Source of the DNA: Helicobacteraceae bacterium
Lineage (GTDB): Bacteria; Campylobacterota; Campylobacteria; Campylobacterales; Sulfurimonadaceae
Direction of reading: 5' to 3'
NCBI GenBank assembly: GCA_027084065.1
Contig: JALWLR010000037.1
Location: forward strand, 1-26,983
DNA: 26,983 nt
Below the pieces are notes generated by a model. The model worked only from the letters and a program-made list of their open reading frames with translations, was not told the origin of the DNA and made no database searches. Shown here one piece after another: positions 7,400-14,333 of this stretch; the stretch's first letter is position 1, and every line of letters starts with the position of its first letter. The position numbers and the translations under genes were made by a program.

Positions 7400-7933
7400 T
7401 TACACCGGTAGTGTTATGCCGTCTTGCAACATCTTTTTGTACTCAGGACCCTCTTCGCCAAGTACCACTTTCATCCCATCGACCTTAAACGGAGGAATAT
7501 CCAAACCTCTTGGTGGCGGTGCTTTTGTTACCTCTGCCGTGGAGTCATACTGCCCTCCGTGACAAGCACACAAGAAATCCTTTCTCTCCGGTCTATAACC
7601 CGGAATACATCCAAGGTGCGTACAAAGTCCGACCACTATCATAAAATAGTCGTTACCAACTTTGATGAGCCTTTTGAGTTCATCTTTTTTCTTGGCATAT
7701 TCGACCATTTCCGGAGACTGCTTGAGAACGAAAATAGGCTTTCCTCTCCATTTCTCCGTTACAAGCTTGTTGTCTTCATAAGCAGACATGTCAAGCGTCG
7801 TAAAACCTGCTGCTTTAACACTTGGAAGCGGATCCCACGTTTTTTTCATCGCATACAGCGTTGCGACGGCACCGACGCTGGCAACAGCACCAAATGCCTT
7901 TCCCATAAAACCTCTACGGCTTGAATCTTTCAT
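7400..7933 (-). CDS. petA: Rieske iron-sulfur protein of the bc1-type complex (PetA)
   Basis: A 177-aa Rieske subunit, first gene of petABC. It has a twin-arginine signal/anchor at the N terminus (SRRGFMGKAF, then a hydrophobic stretch to about residue 28), as expected for Tat export of a folded Fe-S protein. The [2Fe-2S] boxes are C104-T-H106-L-G-C109 and C122-A-C124-H125-G-G. The ligands are C104, H106, C122 and H125, and the C109-C124 pair makes the usual disulfide. Box II ends in GG rather than the commoner GS; the Ser tunes redox potential in high-potential proteins, so a lower-potential, menaquinone-type centre is plausible (inference). A purine-rich GTGAGTGAAAG leader precedes the ATG. 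Confidence 0.95.
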   Translation of the reverse strand: MKDSSRRGFMGKAFGAVASVGAVATLYAMKKTWDPLPSVKAAGFTTLDMSAYEDNKLVTEKWRGKPIFVLKQSPEMVEYAKKKDELKRLIKVGNDYFMIVVGLCTHLGCIPGYRPERKDFLCACHGGQYDSTAEVTKAPPPRGLDIPPFKVDGMKVVLGEEGPEYKKMLQDGITLPV

Positions 7934-7964
7934 CTTTCACTCACTTATATGAGAATTTTTCCAA

Positions 7965-7997
7965 GCATATCACAAAAACATCACTTATGCGATATGC
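7965..7997. repeat. Inverted repeat in the petABC leader
   Basis: GCATATC (7965-7971) and GATATGC (7991-7997) form a 7-bp inverted repeat with a 19-bp spacer. It lies between the predicted pet transcription start (about 8007) and the petA ATG (7933). It may be an mRNA hairpin or a regulator site. The function is unknown. Confidence 0.4.
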
Positions 7998-8013
7998 CCT
8001 ATCTTAAAATTTA

Positions 8014-8019
8014 ATTATA
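8014..8019 (-). promoter_or_regulatory. -10 box of petABC
   Basis: Minus-strand TATAAT preceded by TG, predicted start near 8007, giving an mRNA leader of about 74 nt. It lies only about 22 bp beyond the stop of the upstream minus-strand gene, so petABC may also receive read-through. No good -35 is seen. Confidence 0.5.
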
Positions 8020-8040
8020 CACTAAATTACTTTCATTTAT

Positions 8041-8910
8041 TTATAAATTGAAACACTTCCTTATAAAAGGTGCAATTTTGTAACAGTTTTTATCTATTTT
8101 CTTATAATTGTCATAAGAAATACTTCTTAATGTCTCCAATAGAGCCTGTTTGTCATAATTAAAAACAACAGGAACTCCCAGCTCTCTAAAAAGTTCAACC
8201 AAATCCTGTGGATAATCCTCTCTTTGAAAATAGATAGGTCTTCCACCACTTGCCAAAGATTCTAACACAGCCTGCGGCGAAGCCGTTATCAAAATATCTG
8301 TCGATCGAATCATCTCCGAATACTCATCGAACTCGAAAAAGTTGGGGAACTTCTCTTTGAGCATCGTTTCATAATCGACAAAATAGTAAAACCCAAGCTG
8401 CATATGCACCTCAAGTCCTTCGATAAAATCCAAATGCTTTGCCAAATCTTTTTCATAGTCATCATCTCCGAAAAAGAAACTCATCGGCACACTCTTTGGA
8501 AAATCTCCAAAGTAGGACTCATCGACAACAATCGCTTTGCAGATATTGTCCGATTCGTTATAGGGCGAGATTATGCACTCCTTTTTGGCCTTTAAAAACT
8601 CCCGCTCATCACAAATACGAACAAAACTAGAAAAGTAGTTCCGCATATCTTCAAGCATAATGGGATTTGCCTCTTTGGAATCAAAAATCAAACGATCTCC
8701 CCGCTGAGCGATGTTGGCTATATTTCGAACAACATCGATACCTACACACCTATCTATACCGTACTCTCTTGCTACACTCGCTATGCGATAATCAGACGTC
8801 AGCAACGTAATCTCCTCCTCTTTAAGGCACTTTATAACAGCTGCCGCACGTCGAAATCTGTCCAATCCTACTCTATGCCCCGTATGCGCATAATAAAAGG
8901 TCTTTGCCAT
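8041..8910 (-). CDS. GT-B-fold glycosyltransferase-like protein, function unknown
   Basis: A 289-aa soluble protein without a signal peptide. The N terminus (FYYAHTGHRVGLDRFRRAAAVIKCL) resembles the first Rossmann half of GT-28/PseG-like GT-B proteins, with the H-x-G-H-x-x-R pattern. The C-terminal half has the typical nucleotide-sugar region pattern, STDILITASPQ followed by AVLESLASGGRPIYF (about residues 208-231) and GVPVVF. It therefore probably binds a nucleotide or nucleotide sugar, but neither substrate nor pathway can be named. The ATG at 8910 has a GAGGA site 6 nt upstream. Neighbours (petABC downstream, a divergent beta-CASP protein upstream) give no functional clue. Confidence 0.6.
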   Translation of the reverse strand: MAKTFYYAHTGHRVGLDRFRRAAAVIKCLKEEEITLLTSDYRIASVAREYGIDRCVGIDVVRNIANIAQRGDRLIFDSKEANPIMLEDMRNYFSSFVRICDEREFLKAKKECIISPYNESDNICKAIVVDESYFGDFPKSVPMSFFFGDDDYEKDLAKHLDFIEGLEVHMQLGFYYFVDYETMLKEKFPNFFEFDEYSEMIRSTDILITASPQAVLESLASGGRPIYFQREDYPQDLVELFRELGVPVVFNYDKQALLETLRSISYDNYKKIDKNCYKIAPFIRKCFNL

Positions 8911-8985
8911 GGTATCCTCTTACGAATTTTTTCTAATTGTACCCTTTTGCTTCTAAATCCATACTATTGTAAATAGTGATGGCTG

Positions 8986-8991
8986 TATAAT
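8986..8991 (+). promoter_or_regulatory. -10 box of the beta-CASP MBL gene
   Basis: TATAAT preceded by TG, 31 bp upstream of the ATG at 9023, in the 112-bp divergent spacer. The leader includes a short AAGG ribosome-binding site at about 9011. Confidence 0.5.
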
Positions 8992-9022
8992 TAAAAAAAG
9001 AACTTCATCAAAAAGGTTAAAA

Positions 9023-10420
9023 ATGATTACGGTACGATCTTACGGCGCAACAAAAGAGGTCACGGGCTCTTGTCATCTTCTTACTATAGACGATAAAAAA
9101 ATCCTCATTGACTGCGGTATGTTTCAAGGAGAGTATGAAGAGCTCAATCAAAACCCGTTCGAATTCGACCCTTCAAAAGTGGATGCACTTCTACTCACAC
9201 ATGCGCATCTCGATCATTGTGGGCGTATACCAAAACTCTATAAAGAGGGATTTCGCGGCACCATCTATGCAACGGCACCAACTATAGAGCTTAGCGAAGT
9301 CATTTTGCTCGACAGTGCGAAAATTATGCGTGAAGATTATGAAACCCGCTACAAAAAAGCGCAGCGAAAAGACCGACACAAGACACTGCTCAAACCCATC
9401 TACAGCGTTGCAGACGTCTACGATACCTTTGCCAAACTCGAATGGAGAGGTGTAGAGTACGGTCACTACTTTGACCTTTTTGAAGGTATTAGCGTTCGCT
9501 ATAAAAATGCAGGGCATATTCTTGGATCGGCATTCATAGAAATCAGCTACATGGATGAAAGAAAATCGAAAAAAATAGTCTTCTCCGGCGACATCGGCAA
9601 CGATAATCTCATTGTCCTGCCAAAACTCCAAACATGCAAAAAGTCAGATGCTCTTTATGTTGAGACTACCTATGGAGACAGACTCCACCAACCGTTGGCA
9701 CTGACACTTCAAGAGTTCAAAAACGTACTTGTCTCTACACTGGAAAATGACGGGAATGTTCTCATACCCTCTTTTGCTGTAGAGCGTACACAAGAGCTTT
9801 TATGTATATTGCGAAGTATGTACAAAAACGGCGAACTACCAAAATGCGAAGTATTTTTAGATAGTCCAATGGCTACAAAAACTACCAATCTTTATAAAAA
9901 ATACTCCTTTGAACTGCTAAAAAAGTGCCAAAAAAATTTGGAAGAGGATGGCAATATATTTAATTTTGACTTACTGAGCTTTACTGAAAAACCAGAACAG
10001 TCCAAAAAGATAAACGATGTCAAAACACGTGCCGTCATCATTGCAGGCAGTGGAATGTGCAACGGAGGTCGCATACTGCATCATTTCAAACACCGCATTT
10101 GGAATGCTTCCAATGCCGTGGTATTTGTCGGCTATCAAGCGCAAGGCACACTTGGCAGAGAAATAGTCGATGGAGCAAAGTGGATAGAGATATTTGGAGA
10201 GAAGATCATCGTCAAAGCATCCATCCACACAATCAACGGTTTTTCCGCACATGCAGATCAAAACGGCATTCTCAAATGGATCAAAAAAATAAAAAGACTT
10301 CAAAAGGTCTTCCTTGTTCACGGAGAACTCGAAGCACAAAAAAGTTTTAAAAAGGTTTTAAAAAAGAGAGTTGGACTCACTGCCAAAATAGTAAGCTACA
10401 AAGAGAAGATAAAAATCTAA
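9023..10420 (+). CDS. Metallo-beta-lactamase/beta-CASP RNase-like protein (COG1236 type)
   Basis: A 465-aa cytoplasmic MBL-fold protein with the beta-CASP insertion, the family of CPSF-73/Ysh1-like RNA-processing nucleases. The zinc motif is H60-x-H62-x-D64-H65 (LTHAHLDHCGR). HILGSAF and FSGDIG supply further metal ligands. The beta-CASP region begins with ETTYGDR, and motifs B and C appear as GSGMCNGGRILHH and GFSAHADQ, followed by the VHGE turn near the end. It is related to, but distinct from, the RNase J gene at 22.4 kb: it lacks the N-terminal extension and the RNase J C-terminal domain. It could be an endo- or exonuclease on RNA. No co-operonic gene: it stands alone and is followed by a hairpin. 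Confidence 0.87.
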   Translation: MITVRSYGATKEVTGSCHLLTIDDKKILIDCGMFQGEYEELNQNPFEFDPSKVDALLLTHAHLDHCGRIPKLYKEGFRGTIYATAPTIELSEVILLDSAKIMREDYETRYKKAQRKDRHKTLLKPIYSVADVYDTFAKLEWRGVEYGHYFDLFEGISVRYKNAGHILGSAFIEISYMDERKSKKIVFSGDIGNDNLIVLPKLQTCKKSDALYVETTYGDRLHQPLALTLQEFKNVLVSTLENDGNVLIPSFAVERTQELLCILRSMYKNGELPKCEVFLDSPMATKTTNLYKKYSFELLKKCQKNLEEDGNIFNFDLLSFTEKPEQSKKINDVKTRAVIIAGSGMCNGGRILHHFKHRIWNASNAVVFVGYQAQGTLGREIVDGAKWIEIFGEKIIVKASIHTINGFSAHADQNGILKWIKKIKRLQKVFLVHGELEAQKSFKKVLKKRVGLTAKIVSYKEKIKI

Positions 10421-10422
10421 CC

Positions 10423-10442
10423 CATCAGGTATAAGCCTGATG
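10423..10442. terminator. Hairpin between convergent genes (possible bidirectional terminator)
   Basis: CATCAGG, loop TATAAG, CCTGATG, a perfect 7-bp stem starting 2 bp after the MBL stop and 19 bp from the convergent fadL-like stop. No strong T-run follows on the plus strand. On the minus strand it is followed by GGGTTAGATTTTT. Confidence 0.45.
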
Positions 10443-10460
10443 AGCAGAAAGAGAAGCTAA

Positions 10461-11900
10461 CTAGAATTTGATAGTCATAGCAAGTGAAACAGCTTGTTGA
10501 GAGTGTTTTACATATGCTTTTGAGCTTGATGCTCCAGCAGCTGCCTGTGCTTGAGCCACATTACCGCCTGTTGCCGCATATGTAGCAGCATATACTTGTG
10601 CTTGAGTAAGTGCAGAAGTATCGTAGCTCTCTTTAACTTGTGGTGCGTATGTATAAGCAAAGTCGATACCGAACTTTTCACTTATGTTGTATGTACCACC
10701 TATTGCGTAGTGATCTTCCGTAGTTGCAGGGAATCCTGCTGCGTTAAAGTAGTTGATTACCGCACCATCATAATCTGTTTGCATATTTGCAGCTGTTTGC
10801 TCTTTAATCGGGTTGGAAGCATGGTTGTAACCTAAACGCAATGCCCAGCCCTTTGTTTCATACTGATACCCAAGAGCGATGACGTTTTGATCATCCCATT
10901 TAAAGTCTTTGTACCCTTTTGCACTGCTCCATGCAATGTTTTTATAATCAACTGCAATTGTATGCTCACCGGCTTTGTAGCTAAGACCTACACCATACTC
11001 TGCAGGTTGCTCAAGATGGTCGCTAAAACCTTGTCCGCGATTGAGACCAAAATTTCTTGATGCACTTGATATTTGATGATCATACACCATATCGATAGCC
11101 GATGTATAGACAGCACCTACAGTAAATCCAGAAACCTCATATGCAAGACCAAGATTGAAACCGACACCGAAGTCTTGAGATACACCGTTGCCCGTCATCA
11201 CATTTACTGGATTGAAAGAGACTGCTCCCGTATTTGGATCCATTTGCGGTGCATTAAAGTATGCACCGTTATTGTAAGCGATGTCAAGTGAACCATACTG
11301 CAAAATAGGAGATACGGCAACACTAAGGTTGTTACTTCTGTATGCAAGTGGGAGTGCAAATCTCATAAGCTGCAAGTTTGTAAGCATCTGGTTTGTTCCC
11401 GACTGTGTACCCATATAAGCGTTTTGAGAGCCTGTTGGTGAAGGGTATGCTCCCGGACCGTTACTGTAAACTGCCGTATCTTCTCTATAATCAACACCCA
11501 TTCCGGCAACACCGTACATACCGACACCCCATGAGAAAGAGTCATTTACCTTGATTGAAATAGCGACTTCCGGAATAACGGAAAGATCAGAAGCACTATC
11601 TTTATATTTTATACCGCTTGTCATTGTTTGTGCCGGGTTTGTCGGATCAGGCGTAACTGCTCTGTTTTTCATGCTGACATCTGGCATAAAGATCGTACCA
11701 CCAAATGAAATCTCATTCTCTTTAATCAAAGCCGGGTTAGTCAGCGCAGATTCCGCTCCGTGACTCATACCTATACCTACACCCGCCATACCACGTGCTT
11801 TTGCACCAAGACCTATGAGTGAATCACCGTTTGTTGCAAATGCGCTTGTCGTACCAAGTGCTACAACTGCAGTAAGTGCCAATTTAATTGTTTTTTTCAT
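10461..11900 (-). CDS. FadL/OmpP1/TodX-family outer-membrane transport protein
   Basis: A 479-aa outer-membrane beta-barrel protein. It has a Sec signal peptide of about 22 residues (basic MKKTIK, hydrophobic core, cleavage after AFA). The mature N terminus TNGDSLIGLGAKARGMAGVG is the FadL/OmpP1 hatch signature (NG-N-x-x-GxGAKxxxMGG), and A-x-TNPA follows. The rest is alternating strands ending in a C-terminal Phe (SLAMTIKF) for BAM recognition. FadL-type channels take up hydrophobic compounds such as long-chain fatty acids or aromatics; the substrate here is unknown. An extracellular-loop candidate near residues 435-465 is alanine/glutamine-rich (YAATYAATGGNVAQAQAAAG). Strong AAGGGG site, single-gene transcript. 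Confidence 0.87.
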   Translation of the reverse strand: MKKTIKLALTAVVALGTTSAFATNGDSLIGLGAKARGMAGVGIGMSHGAESALTNPALIKENEISFGGTIFMPDVSMKNRAVTPDPTNPAQTMTSGIKYKDSASDLSVIPEVAISIKVNDSFSWGVGMYGVAGMGVDYREDTAVYSNGPGAYPSPTGSQNAYMGTQSGTNQMLTNLQLMRFALPLAYRSNNLSVAVSPILQYGSLDIAYNNGAYFNAPQMDPNTGAVSFNPVNVMTGNGVSQDFGVGFNLGLAYEVSGFTVGAVYTSAIDMVYDHQISSASRNFGLNRGQGFSDHLEQPAEYGVGLSYKAGEHTIAVDYKNIAWSSAKGYKDFKWDDQNVIALGYQYETKGWALRLGYNHASNPIKEQTAANMQTDYDGAVINYFNAAGFPATTEDHYAIGGTYNISEKFGIDFAYTYAPQVKESYDTSALTQAQVYAATYAATGGNVAQAQAAAGASSSKAYVKHSQQAVSLAMTIKF

Positions 11901-11942
11901 ATAATTCCCCTTACAGAATTTAAAAATTTAAAAACGCTAAAA

Positions 11943-11962
11943 AAGATCAAACTTTTGATCTT
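11943..11962. repeat. 20-bp near-perfect palindrome in the fadL-like leader
   Basis: AAGATCAAA-CT-TTTGATCTT: 9-bp arms with a 2-bp centre. It lies about 43-62 bp upstream of the start codon and just downstream of the predicted start of transcription (near 11974). The position and symmetry suit an operator for a dimeric regulator blocking early elongation. An RNA hairpin is sterically poor with a 2-nt loop. Confidence 0.55.
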
Positions 11963-11980
11963 GCATTTTTACTAGGTAGC

Positions 11981-11986
11981 ATTATA
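11981..11986 (-). promoter_or_regulatory. -10 box of the fadL-like gene
   Basis: Perfect minus-strand TATAAT, start predicted near 11974, no recognisable -35. The mRNA leader is about 74 nt and carries the 11943-11962 palindrome. Confidence 0.6.
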
Positions 11987-12028
11987 GAGCATTTTTCTTG
12001 AAACTTCCAGTACATTTTTTGATACTTT

Positions 12029-12092
12029 TATAATAAAAAATGAAAAAAAAAGCTCTTTTTTCTACTATATCTTATCAATATAGAGTTTTTTT
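12029..12092 (+). ncRNA. Candidate short plus-strand RNA (weak)
   Basis: A TATAAT at 12029-12034 is followed about 28 bp later by a terminator-shaped hairpin: CT(a)CTATAT at 12062-12070, 7-nt loop, ATATAGAG at 12078-12085, then seven Ts at 12086-12092. No plus-strand gene is nearby to need a plus-strand terminator. The RNA would be about 50 nt. AT-richness makes chance matches easy. Confidence 0.2.
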
Positions 12093-12239
12093 ATAAGAAG
12101 AATTTATGGTTTTGTAAGAAACATGGAGAAGATTTATAATAACTATAACTTACGATGAGAATTGTAAATTAGATAAAAAATGGCAAGATGGGTAAAAAAG
12201 TAACATTTTTTATTCGTTACCGAAAATCACAACAGAGAG

Positions 12240-12262
12240 TTTTAGCATTTGTGATGCTAAAA
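12240..12262 (-). terminator. Terminator hairpin of the CetA-like gene
   Basis: TTTTAGCAT and ATGCTAAAA form a perfect 9-bp stem around a 5-nt loop, 14 bp past the stop of the minus-strand transducer gene. The weak T content after the stem on the minus strand leaves efficiency uncertain. Confidence 0.55.
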
Positions 12263-12276
12263 TCCTCTAAAATTCG

Positions 12277-13731
12277 TTACATATCGTCTTTATGCTTTTG
12301 TTCATACTGAACGATGAGTGAATCAAGTTTGTCATAAAGAACATTCGAAGCATTTTCCATTCTTTCGAAATTATATGTAATGACTTCTGGATGATCGCCC
12401 TTGAAAACACTATCCTCTTTGACATATTTCATATTTTCAAACACCATCGAGTGTACAGTCGCATGCGGCTCTTCCATCTCTCTGTAAGCAGGCAGATCGC
12501 TAAACTGCTCTTTGCCGATGCCCTCATAGTACCATTGTCCCATACGGCAGTGATGGTGGTCGACAAACTGAGCGTGCTTATCAACACTCAAAACTGCATG
12601 ATACGCATTGGATTTGAAGATGATGTGATCCACTTTGATAAGCGTCGTATAGAGTTTGTTTTTGACATTGACTGAAAGTCTTGCCGACTCAACAGCTTGC
12701 TCGTTTAGATCCTGGAAAGTATGCTCGAATTCGTTGATGACTTCTGAGGAGTTCTGAGCTATTTCAGAGATATTGTCGGAATTTTCACGCATCTCATTCG
12801 CTTCTTGCTGAAGAGTGGAGATGTTTATCTCTATCTCGGTTGTCGCTTTTTGCGTACGTTCTGCAAGTTTTCTTACCTCATCGGCAACAACGGCAAAGCC
12901 TCGCCCATGCTCTCCTGCACGCGCTGCTTCTATGGCGGCATTGAGTGCAAGGAGGTTGGTCTGATCGGCTATATCTTTGATGAGTGAGACCACTTCGCTG
13001 ATCTCTTTTGTTCTACTCTCAAGCCCGACGATTCCCTCATGACTTGAATTAATAAGCTCTAGCAGTTCTGCTAGCCTCTCGCTGATTTGCTGGACACTTC
13101 CTAAACTTTTTTGTGATTCCTCAGCAGTTTTTTTCGCGACAAGCTCTATGGTATCGGCATTTTGCGTAATGCTGGAGATATCGGTCTGAATAATGTTCAA
13201 TCCCGCTTGCATACCACCGTTTAGCTCTCCAAAACTCTGCGACATTTTATCGCGGATTCGTGCGATGTAACCGACATTGATGGCAGAAATCGCTTTGTTA
13301 AGCTGCTTGGTAACATACGCGAATGTTCCATGAAACCCTGCTTCACATGCAACACGGTAACTCTTCCCTTGCGATGCAAATTCGATTGTCGTCTGAGTCT
13401 CTCGCATAAAGGCTTCAACCTGATCAAGCATATCGTTAACCGCCCATGCAAGCTCACTCTCTCGTGAGCCGTCATCTGGAATATGCGTTATACGCCCCTC
13501 TAGTTTTCCTTTTGCCGCATCAAGCACAACACGGTTAATGCGCTCATTGAGCTCCTCTTTTTTATGACTGCTCGTCCCGCCGCCAGCAACAAACGCTGCA
13601 ACAATGATGCCCGCAAGCAGTAAACCAGCTACGATATATTGTGACACGATCGCCGCATATATAGCTGCAACAGCTGCAAAAACAACTAAAACAAGTGCCT
13701 GTTTATTGCTGAATAGAGATGATAAATTCAT
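12277..13731 (-). CDS. CetA-like membrane chemotaxis transducer with C-terminal CZB domain
   Basis: A methyl-accepting chemotaxis protein of 484 aa from the ATG at 13731. An upstream in-frame ATG at 13752 would give 491 aa. The internal start follows an AGAGGGGG tract and overlaps the upstream gene less. Residue numbers below count from the longer form. Residues 17-57 are hydrophobic, a membrane hairpin with almost no periplasmic loop. Residues 65-160 form a HAMP-like region. The signalling tip IADQTNLLALNAAIEAARAG is near 261-280. Residues 370-490 form a chemoreceptor zinc-binding (CZB) domain: H376, C402 in HCRMGQWYY, and the PHATVH motif H430/H434, the expected 3-His/1-Cys set. With no periplasmic sensor of its own, it probably signals for the PAS protein encoded by the overlapping upstream gene, as CetA does for CetB in Campylobacter. 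Confidence 0.85.
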   Translation of the reverse strand: MNLSSLFSNKQALVLVVFAAVAAIYAAIVSQYIVAGLLLAGIIVAAFVAGGGTSSHKKEELNERINRVVLDAAKGKLEGRITHIPDDGSRESELAWAVNDMLDQVEAFMRETQTTIEFASQGKSYRVACEAGFHGTFAYVTKQLNKAISAINVGYIARIRDKMSQSFGELNGGMQAGLNIIQTDISSITQNADTIELVAKKTAEESQKSLGSVQQISERLAELLELINSSHEGIVGLESRTKEISEVVSLIKDIADQTNLLALNAAIEAARAGEHGRGFAVVADEVRKLAERTQKATTEIEINISTLQQEANEMRENSDNISEIAQNSSEVINEFEHTFQDLNEQAVESARLSVNVKNKLYTTLIKVDHIIFKSNAYHAVLSVDKHAQFVDHHHCRMGQWYYEGIGKEQFSDLPAYREMEEPHATVHSMVFENMKYVKEDSVFKGDHPEVITYNFERMENASNVLYDKLDSLIVQYEQKHKDDM

Positions 13732-14188
13732 CGTACTCTGCCCCCTCTTCATGTAGTTTCTCTTCTAAAACCTTCAACCCTGCCTCTATGCCGCCGCGTT
13801 TCTCCGCTTCAAGCATCTTTGCGTACAAAGGCTTGATGATCTCCAGCGCACGGGGGTTTGGTTTGCGGCGTACAGAGTAGTAGCCGACAATATTTCCTCT
13901 CTCATCCAAACTTGCTGTGACATTTGCAAGTACCCAGTACTCATTATTGTTTTTCGTTTTGTTGATGACATAAGCGAAAATTTCCTGTTTCTTTTGTATG
14001 CGATCCCATAAAAGTTTAAAAATGGTCCGCGGCATACTTGGGTGGCGCACAATGTTGTGTGGACGCCCTAGCAGCTCATCTTCAGTGTATTCGGCAAGTT
14101 CGATGAAAATTCGGTTTACATAGGTCAACCGTCCTTTCGTATCTGTCTTGGAGACAATGAAGTCATCCGGCTTGAGCTCTCGCAGCAT
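13703..14188 (-). CDS. Aer/CetB-type PAS redox sensor
   Basis: A 161-aa soluble protein, essentially one PAS domain plus a helical tail. It carries the Aer family signature: residues 44-53 HNIVRHPSMP and 84-91 YWVLANVT, the segments that form the FAD pocket in Aer. The tail (about 112-155) is helical and ends before any signalling domain, so it needs a partner. That partner is the overlapping transducer gene: the stop at 13703 lies 29 bp inside it (50 bp if the longer transducer start is used). Size and order match Campylobacter jejuni CetB-CetA, which mediate energy taxis. The start has AAGGAG 5 nt upstream. It probably senses cytoplasmic redox or electron-transport state through bound FAD (family knowledge). 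Confidence 0.88.
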   Translation of the reverse strand: MLRELKPDDFIVSKTDTKGRLTYVNRIFIELAEYTEDELLGRPHNIVRHPSMPRTIFKLLWDRIQKKQEIFAYVINKTKNNNEYWVLANVTASLDERGNIVGYYSVRRKPNPRALEIIKPLYAKMLEAEKRGGIEAGLKVLEEKLHEEGAEYDEFIISIQQ

Positions 14189-14286
14189 AGCTTCTCCTTT
14201 TGCAATTATCTTGCAGCATTTACATTAAAACAAAAAGTGTTGTATCATATATAAGTTCCTCTTAAAAATGACTTACATGCAACAAT

Positions 14287-14327
14287 TTCGAACTATTTCC
14301 TTTTGATAGTTCGAACTATGTTAAAAT
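14287..14327 (+). promoter_or_regulatory. MFS promoter with overlapping palindromic operator
   Basis: ATAGTTCGAACTAT at 14306-14319 is a perfect 14-bp palindrome. A third half, TTCGAACTAT, lies at 14287-14296 and makes a 10-bp inverted repeat with the first arm. Directly after comes TG-t-TAAAAT (14319-14327), a perfect extended -10, whose predicted start falls at about 14334, the A of the ATG. A bound dimer would cover the spacer and -35 region. Confidence 0.65.
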
Positions 14328-14333
14328 TGTATC

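Larger units (their letters stand above)
11901..12276. other. 376-bp intergenic region
   Basis: This spacer lies between two minus-strand genes. It contains the fadL-like promoter and a 20-bp near-palindrome, a plus-strand -10/terminator pair that could bound a very short RNA, and the terminator hairpin of the chemoreceptor gene. The nonamer ATTCGTTAC occurs twice (12212-12220 and 12271-12279). No ORF above about a dozen codons with a ribosome-binding site is seen. Confidence 0.6.

Noticed and set aside
12240..12279. Direct repeats of ATTCGTTAC as an attachment site or TSD
   Set aside because: Only 9 bp, AT-rich surroundings, and nothing mobile between them.
13732..13752. Upstream ATG for the CetA-like transducer
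   Set aside because: Less favoured because overlap with the PAS gene grows to 50 bp and the SD is weaker; not excluded.
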